Assembly: GCA_029931535.1 (NCBI GenBank)
Contig: JAQPZY010001178.1
Location: 372,001 to 436,000 of the forward strand
Length of the DNA stretch: 64,000 bases
DNA from: Margaritifera margaritifera
Lineage: Eukaryota; Mollusca; Bivalvia; Unionida; Margaritiferidae
Reading direction: 5' to 3'
Below, one piece after another: positions 57,732 to 64,000 of the stretch (its first letter is position 1; each line of letters starts with the position of its first letter). Made by a program: the position numbers and the translations under genes. The notes below the pieces were generated by a model, which worked only from the letters and a program-made list of their open reading frames with translations, did not search any database and had not been told where the DNA came from.

Positions 57732-60700
57732 ACTGGTATCGTGAACTTAGGGACTGATACTAAAGGTATTAATATAGGACATATGCAAGCAATTAGGGCA
57801 AAATATCAATTAAGACTTATGCTTACATCACCAGAAAATAGCGTATATGTGTTAGGAATTTCTGAAACATGGTTAAAGAAGAATCATTTATAAAACTTCT
57901 TGTTAGTAAATAATTATGATATACCTTTCCGTAATAGATGGTGATGGGCTTCTAGTTTATGTAAAAATATGGTATTATAGCAAAATGACATGAAGATCTT
58001 AATGAAATAGAGCCTGTTTGGATACATATTTCTCCACAAACTTCAAAGCCATTTCTTACTGGTTTCATGTACAGGCCACCTACATCCCATGTAAATTGAA
58101 ATACATATTTCAACCTATACATTGAAAAAGTTCAAATGATGACAAAGAATATTACATTCTTGTTGATATAAACAATGATTTACTAAATGAACAGATATGT
58201 AAAAACTGGATTGATTTTATTGAACCTTTTGGAACGATGCCAGTTAATTAAAAAATCCACTAGAATAGAAGCAAATTAAAAAAACCTGTATAGATCATAT
58301 CTATACTAACATGCCAGAAAATGTTTCTACAGTTTATGTTCCTAAGACTGGATTGAGTGACAACTATGCCATTCTTCTTACATGAAAAACAAGCAACAAA
58401 AGTAATGAAACGCATGTCCACAAATCATTTTCTTACAGGTCTTTTAAAAATTTTAACACCAACTGTCTGTCAGGACTTGAAACAGATTCCATGGGATACT
58501 GTGGCAATATTTGAAGACATATATGATATTTTAGGTAATCAATACACATCATTAAAAATGCATAGAATAAAACATGATCATCAACCAGGCTGGATTACTC
58601 CAGAAATACTGGATGCTATTAAAACATAAGACAACTTGAAAGTTTCCAGTAATGAAAAGTATAACATTTGGAGAAATAAAGTAACAAAAATTATTAGAAA
58701 TGCAAAATGATACATTATCAAAAAGTTATTAATAAAAATAAGAACAACCCTAAAACTATTTGGAGACTATTTAATGAGTTAGGACCTGGAAAATCCAAGA
58801 ACAATATTGATATTCCATCTCTGAACACTGATGGTGTATGCACCGAGGACCCTTTACAAATCGCAAATATGTTTTTAATGGCTTTTTTTGTGAATGTGGC
58901 CTCTAAGCTTAAAGAACTTAAGATTGTATCAGATCACTCACATATCAGAATATTTTGTGCTGAAAGGTTATCAGAAGATGATAGATTTGACATTCCAGAA
59001 ATAAGTTTGACTTTTGTTGTAAAATATTTGCAAAACATTGACATTACTGAATCAACAGGATTTGATATCATAGGCCCAAGGCTTTTGAAAGCTGCAGCAC
59101 TTGCTATTACTGAGAAAAATGTACTCGTATGTAATCATAGTCTGAAGACTTGTAAATTTCCCCATTTATGGAAAACTGCAAAGGTAACTCCAATCCACAA
59201 GGCAGGGGCAAATGATGACTTCAACAACTTTCAGTCAATTTCTATCCTTTCAACTCTTTCAGACTTAAGTCATTTATGACTTATCTCAATAACCACAAAT
59301 TTCTCCGTGATAACCAATCTGGTTTTATGCAAAATCATTCCTGTGAAATGGCACTAATATATCAATGGTTAACACATGGCTGCAATCTTTACATGAACGA
59401 AAGAGAGTTGGGAGCATTATGGTTGATTTTTGAAAGGTGTTTGATCTTGTAGATCATGAACTACTCTTAGAAAAACTAAAAAGCTACCAATGTAGTGACA
59501 CAGCTCATAAATAGTTTGCTACATACTAGAATGACAGACTTCAAAAAGTGACTTTAAATGGATATGTATCTTAAAATAAAAGAATAAACTGTGGTGTGCC
59601 ACAAGGAACTATACTCAGACCACTTTTATTTGTTATTTTCATAAACGATCTTCCCCTACAGACTGGAATTACAGTATCATCAACTGATGTATATACTGAT
59701 GATATTATTTTCTCTGATGAGATCAGCTGTAAAACTGAATTAGAAAATAATCTTCAAATTACATTAAACAGGCTTAAAATGTGGTGTAAAAGGAATAGCA
59801 TGGTTGTAAATACTGATAAAACAAAGGTTTCATTATTAACAAGACAGCAAAAATGGGAAAAATTAAAGACAGATGACTTGAGCCTTTTCTATAATCATGA
59901 AAAACTGAAAGTGGTTTCCAGGGACAAAATTCTTGATATTCTTGTTGACAATAATTTACTTTGATCTGATCAGAAAGGTTGCAATAAATAAAACAAAAAA
60001 AACTCCTATCTTGACTATAAAGAAAATTAAGTATTTCATTCTAATACAATACTGCGTCACTTTTTACAAGAGCAACATTCAGCCTCATTGTGACTCAGTA
60101 GTAAACTGTGGGGAAATACATCTGATGTTAATATTATGAAAATATTTCAATTGCAAAAACAAGCCTGTAAACTAATACTAGATTGGCAAACTGGAAACAT
60201 TATAGAAGATATGGATACTTTAAAAAATTTGTCCTTTTCCAGAACAACTTCACGTCTGACAAACCAAAATGATGAAAAAAGTTTAAGTCTGTACAAGTTT
60301 AATTGAGAAATACTTTTAAATACAGATAAACCAGCAACACCCCAAACCTTAGATCAATGACAGCAAAAAATTTTATAATTCCAAAACCAAAGATATAATG
60401 ATTTAAAAACAGTTTTCAATACTCTGGGGTCATTATATGGAATAATATTCCAAAAGAAATCAAAGAATCTTCTAGCATATCAGCTTTTCACCATAGGTGT
60501 ATTAACTGGATGAAATCTATGTCTTAATTAATATCACAAGGCCTTTCCACCTCCTCCAGCTACTTTTCTGTATATAAATATATGTTAGTATGTGTTATGC
60601 ACGAGTTTAACTCTGCCTAGTGGACACTGAGAGTAGTTTTATCTGTAAGTGTGTATACAATTTACATGTGTAGTTAACTAGTCTGGGACTGTAATTTCTA

Positions 60701-60896
60701 TGTACATGAATGTGTGCATTTGAAAAATGTACAAATGTGTGTATATATACAAATCTGTGTGAGATAGGTACTTACTGATTGTACTATGTATATATCTGTA
60801 CATATATCTTACAGGGCCTCAAAGTAGAATAGTTTTATTATGTAACTAACTGAGTTACACCCATTAAATAAAGTCTTTATTATTATTATTATTATT
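57732..60896 (+). mobile_element. Second LINE (CR1/L2-like), plus strand, inserted in the older LINE
   Basis: Flanked by ATTACAGA (57724-57731) and ATTACAAA (60897-60904), a likely target-site duplication lying in the older LINE. It begins just upstream of the endonuclease domain, holds a degenerate endonuclease-RT ORF2, and ends with AATAAAG and a (TTA)n tail at 60879-60896. The short 3' microsatellite tail and C-terminal layout suggest the CR1/L2/Rex group. No ORF1 is present, so it is 5' truncated or was deposited incomplete. Confidence 0.78.
57750..60527 (+). pseudogene. CR1/L2-like LINE ORF2 relic (endonuclease and RT)
   Basis: Pieces in order: VYVLGISETWLKKNHL (about 57850), endonuclease start; FLTGFMYRPPTSHVN (about 58050); QQPGW-like HDHQPGWITPEILDAIKT (about 58570-58629); NKNNPKTIWRLFNELGPGKS (about 58730); STGFDIIGPRLLKAAALAIT (about 59055); WKTAKVTPIHKAGANDDFNN (about 59170); DLVDHELLLEKLK (about 59450) after a spoiled motif A; GVPQGTILRPLLFVIFINDL (about 59592); VYTDDIIF (about 59690), the RT catalytic box with YTDD for YADD; KILDILVDNNLL (about 59930); NIQPHCDSVVN (about 60080); and SISAFHHRCINWMKSMS before a stop at about 60527. 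Numerous stops and shifts. Confidence 0.82.
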
Positions 60897-60900
60897 ATTA
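60879..60900. repeat. (TTA)n tail of the inserted LINE
   Basis: Seven TTA units directly after 'aaataaagtct', ending in the ATTACAAA flank. Confidence 0.9.
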
Positions 60901-60904
60901 CAAA

Positions 60905-61012
60905 GGCAAAGATTGTGCTTTTGAAACAAAGTCTTCTATTTTCTTTCCTCTTTTACTGCTATCTTTGCAGTTCCAAAGAGTATGGCAGCCATTACAGTAA
61001 CCAAATAGAACA
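60905..61012 (-). pseudogene. Old LINE endonuclease, middle part (relic)
   Basis: Minus-strand reading gives VLFGYCNGCHTLWNCKDSSK, then RGKKIEDFVSKAQSLPL. The pattern GDFNxHHxLWGCxxxxxRGxxIEDF identifies the endonuclease core; GYCN replaces catalytic GDFN. It is bordered by the MITE on one side and the inserted LINE on the other. Confidence 0.75.
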
Positions 61013-61174
61013 TACCGTATATACTCAGGTATAAGCTGGGTCCAAATGCAAAGAACACAGACTCTGATCTGCCGGTGCATAATGCAACAACAGATCAGGG
61101 TCAATGTTGTTGGTTCTACTGAATAATCCTTACAAACTGGGACATTTTTCAAACTTAAGCAAGTATATACGGTA
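61013..61174. mobile_element. Palindromic MITE, copy d, in the old LINE
   Basis: Left 'taccgtatatactcaggtat' and right 'taagcaagtatatacggta' are inverted repeats; inner hairpin 'ctgatctgccggtgcataat'/'caacaacagatcaggg'. It interrupts the older LINE ORF. Removing it with one TA restores the host reading frame across the site, which supports TA target duplication. Confidence 0.85.
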
Positions 61175-61450
61175 AGGTGATGGTAAATGTTCAACAAAAT
61201 GATCAAGATCAGACTGACTGATTGGAGTGCTTGGAGGGAGATATAATGAGCAAAGTGTAAGAGTTTTGTGTATGGACACATGAACAGCTATAGCCTGCAA
61301 TGTAGTATTGAGATTAATTTGACTGTGACGAGTTTATTATTTACGATGATGGACACTCCTCCAGTGGTCTTATCAGTATTTCTTGTAGGTCAATAAATTT
61401 GTTAGATTACATCTATTGTTTTCTTTTAAAAAAGTTTCCTTCTTAACCAA
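61175..61450 (-). pseudogene. Old LINE endonuclease, N-terminal part (relic)
   Basis: Minus strand: KKETFLKENN (about 61430), like QETFLK; TGGVSIIVNNKLV (about 61350), like ATGGVxIxVxN; LQAIAVHVSIHKTLTLCSLY (about 61265-61305); LPPSTPISQSDLDHFVEHLP (about 61190-61240). These match the first half of an APE-type endonuclease. It adjoins the MITE. Confidence 0.75.
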
Positions 61451-61614
61451 TTGTAGAGATTCAATCAGGAAATTTGGAAGTTTAAGGACTGCAGTGGCAT
61501 CAGTTACAAAGAACTGCTTTGTGCCCATGAACTTCTAAACCCAATTTAGAATAAAACAGGAATAAATATTAGCAGAATGTAATCAACAAATTACATAGCT
61601 CACCGATATGAAGC

Positions 61615-61908
61615 TATCATTAGCCTCCAGTAGCCATTGTAAATATTAATTATCATTAGCCTCCAGTAGCCATTGTAAATATTAATTATCATTAGCCTCC
61701 AGTAGCCATTGTAAATATTAATTATCATTAGCCTCCAGTAGCCATTGTAAATATTAATTATCATTAGCCTCCAGTAGCCATTGTAAATATTAATTATCAT
61801 TAGCCTCCAGTAGCCATTGTAAATATTAATTATCATTAGCCTCCAGTAGCCATTGTAAATATTAATTATCATTAGCCTCCAGTAGCCATTGTAAATATTA
61901 ATTATCAT
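61615..61908. repeat. 36-bp tandem repeat, 8 copies
   Basis: Unit 'tatcattagcctccagtagc' + 'cattgtaaatattaat', eight essentially identical copies. As 36 is divisible by three, the minus strand reads as eight copies of MIINIYNGYWRL; this needs no coding explanation. Confidence 0.98.
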
Positions 61909-62090
61909 GCAGAAAATAACTTCATACTTAAGTGATCTTGACAAATGAAATGTTGGCCCCTTTCCTAACTAAAGGGTTTTTTGTGCATTTTTTTACTTTT
62001 ACATTTTACATTTTAATCTTTTCAAAATGTACATTTTTCACTTTTAATCGACACTATATAGCTTGTACTGTCCTGACATACCATTAAACC

Positions 62091-62187
62091 ACATACATAC
62101 ATACATGCATACATACATACATACATACATACATACATACATACATACATACATACATACATACATACATACATACATACATACATA
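62091..62187. repeat. (ACAT)n microsatellite
   Basis: About 24 units with one GCAT variant. Preceded by 'gacataccattaaaccacat', the same word found beside the other two tetranucleotide arrays. Confidence 0.98.
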
Positions 62188-62895
62188 ATGTAACTTGGCA
62201 TAAAAGACAAAAGAATTTAAAAAATGGCATTCTTTTCCCATGATATCAAAGTAAAGGCACTACAATGTGTTGATAAAAACCAGAGATCAATGTTGTCTAT
62301 GCATTTTTAAAAAGAATTATTGTTCTTAAACTCTTCTTCAGAAGCTATTATCATTGTCTATCCCAAGAAGTCATATTTTTACCGAGTGCAAGTCACATGC
62401 TTTGAGTATCAATAATTACCTTGATGATTCAGCCACTGTAGCTGAAGCCTCCTGTGAAAAGCATGTAGTATGCAGTCCATTCTAATTCCTATATTCATTC
62501 ATATGTACCATACAGTTAAGTGTTAAGGGTAACATATCACAATATACAATGTATAGTCATTAATATGGAAAGTTTACCATGAATAAGACATCATCAATCC
62601 ATAGGCCAGAATTTCTTTGCAGTCTGGCCAAAAATAAAAATGTGGCCTAAATTCAAAATGACAAATAATGATCAGGATTTGATGACAACATTAAAAATAT
62701 TTTATGGCAAAAAGAAAAATACAATATATAATACGGGCACTGCCACCCAATTAACATACTACTGTATGATCCCTGTATATTACCAACACTGGAATGTTTT
62801 ATAAATATTTTATGATCCCCAAAACAAGTTGGGAGATATTTTATTCCATAATATACAGATAAAATTACTGTGGTATAAACAATCATATAAAATTA
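62188..62895. other. AT-rich spacer
   Basis: No elements or exons seen. A minus-strand donor-like 'caag|gtaatt' near 62416 follows a short open stretch with an acceptor CTTTTCACAG, but the 32-bp piece has no recognisable residues. Confidence 0.5.
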
Positions 62896-63120
62896 TGCCC
62901 AGTTTCTTTATCAAATGCCCAGCTTCTTTATCAAATGCCCTGTTTCTTTATCAAATGCCCAGTTTCTTTATCAAATGCCCTGTTTCTTTATCAAATGCCT
63001 TTCTTCTTTATCGAATACCCTGTTTCTTTATCAAATGCCCGGTTTCTTTATCGAATGCCCAGTTTCTTTATCAAATGCCCAGTTTCTTTATCAAATGCCC
63101 AGTTTCTTTATCGAATGCCC
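62896..63120. repeat. 20-bp tandem repeat, ~11 copies
   Basis: Unit 'tgcccagtttctttatcaaa' with scattered substitutions (agctt, tgttt, tcgaa). It produces overlapping ORFs in three frames, all artefacts. Confidence 0.97.
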
Positions 63121-63724
63121 AAAATGAGATAGAAAAGGAGTGAGTATAATAATATCAGTCTGCATGTCCTGATAACATTTCTGTATAATCAGACAAATAA
63201 AATCATACCCTGACAAATTCTTTACAGTTTTTCATATCAATCTATATAAACCATAATGAGCTCTGGCTCAAATTGGCTGACCCTACAGATTTTCAAAGAG
63301 ATTTGTATATCCAAAGATCAAACAGTCATCTCTTGATTTAGTCAGGTTTTGTTTGAAGTTCTCATCAAGTCTAAGCTAGCTGGTGCATTAGTCACGCCTT
63401 AAGGGATGAGGTAAACAATTGGCTTTCTTTACTTCACTCTAAAACCTGTATTCTCTTATCTTACTGGTTATGTTCAAACTCTATTATTAAACCATGAATA
63501 CTTGTTCTCAAATATCACATTAGCACAACAGCATGGGATGTGTGAAGCATTCACAACTTCAAATTGTGTCACAACTTGCATCCTGTACCAAGACAGAGTT
63601 GCTTTGCAATTAAATTTAGTGACATCTATGGTGTGTAGACTCGGATTTTCTATACTCTGCTGTCATTTGATTCAGGTCCATATTCATCTTCTGGAAGTCA
63701 ATAGGACAATATTCATCTGACTGA
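63121..63724. other. Spacer, nothing recognised
   Basis: The 72-codon ORF at 63502-63720 runs into the terminal repeat edge and has no domain. Confidence 0.5.
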
Positions 63725-64000
63725 GGTACTGTGTGTAATATTGTAGAGTTACTGTGTGTAATATTGTAGAGAAACTGTGTGTAATATTGTAGAGGTACTG
63801 TGTGTAATATTGTAGAGGTACTGTGTGTAATATTGTAGAGAAACTGTGTGTAATATTGTAGAGTTACTGTGTGTAATATTGTAGAGTTACTGTGTGTAAT
63901 ATTGTAGAGTTACTGTGTGTAATATTGTAGAGAAACTGTGTGTAATATTGTAGAGGTACTGTGTGTAATATTGTAGAGAAACTGTGTGTAATATTGTAGA
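63725..64000. repeat. 22-bp tandem repeat, more than 12 copies, runs off the window
   Basis: Unit 'tactgtgtgtaatattgtag' + 'ag', with a two-base variant position (gtt, gaa, ggt before act) alternating between copies. It continues past the right edge. Confidence 0.98.

Larger units (their letters stand above)
55085..61450 (-). mobile_element. Old LINE (I/Jockey-type with RNase H), minus strand, with two insertions
   Basis: A single degenerate ORF2 can be followed from about 61450 down to 55085: endonuclease, a gap filled by a MITE (61013-61174), more endonuclease, a gap filled by a second LINE (57732-60896), the rest of the endonuclease, RT, and the start of an RNase H domain. A single-ORF endonuclease-RT-RNase H order puts it among I/Jockey-type elements, possibly Nimb-like. 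Stops and shifts occur throughout. The 3' end is truncated within RNase H. Confidence 0.8.

Noticed and set aside
61615..61908. CRISPR-like array of regular repeats
   Set aside because: Units are contiguous 36-bp tandem copies with no unique spacers; other arrays here likewise lack spacers, and the DNA is eukaryotic.
62829..63143. Three overlapping ORFs with FFIKCP or SLSNA repeats
   Set aside because: Produced by a 20-bp tandem repeat read in three frames.

Overview
This is AT-rich eukaryotic DNA, not prokaryotic: there are no dense ORFs or operons, most of the sequence is repeats and degenerate transposable elements, and the few convincing host coding pieces are short exons with GT/AG borders. 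Several repeat families look molluscan, probably bivalve: minisatellite-bearing elements that end in a hairpin followed by CTAAAA, tRNA-derived SINEs, ACAT microsatellites, and DIRS and I/Jockey-type elements. That attribution comes from recall of repeat style, not from a database match.

Host gene. Two or three minus-strand exons (54309-54423, 24948-25066, 20151-20256) look like parts of one lipase maturation factor (LMF2-like) gene, an ER membrane chaperone for lipases. The first carries the family signature LTGNYNFFN. If they belong together, almost the whole window is intron of this gene, with gaps of about 29 kb and 4.7 kb; its 5' and 3' exons lie outside. A decayed duplicate of the 25 kb exon and its flank lies at 38-39.9 kb and is split by an hAT-like transposon.

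Layout. 1-17432: a macrosatellite of five near-identical ~2.94 kb units plus a diverged sixth, running off the left edge. 17.7-37.0 kb: four copies of a minisatellite-rich, Helentron/pearl-like dispersed element, two tRNA-SINEs, an inverted pair of a ~0.6 kb element, a LINE ORF1 relic, several degenerate tandem arrays (83 bp, ~145 bp, ~150 bp, ~24 bp) and two hAT-type MITEs with 8-bp target duplications. 38-44 kb: the duplicated exon block, an hAT relic and palindromic MITEs. 44.7-49.1 kb: a ~95/103 bp minisatellite split by a 2.53 kb DNA transposon with perfect 10-bp terminal inverted repeats and a broken zinc-finger-like gene. 49.26-53.70 kb: a dead DIRS retroelement (minus strand) with ~175 bp inverted terminal repeats and no visible tyrosine recombinase. 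55.1-61.45 kb: a dead LINE (minus strand; endonuclease, RT, RNase H) into which a second LINE (plus strand) and a TA-flanked MITE have inserted; the older reading frame lets both insertion sites be reconstructed. 61.6-64 kb: three short-period arrays (36, 20 and 22 bp) and an ACAT microsatellite.

All transposon genes seen carry stops or frameshifts. I find no complete functional gene, no CRISPR array and no rRNA.
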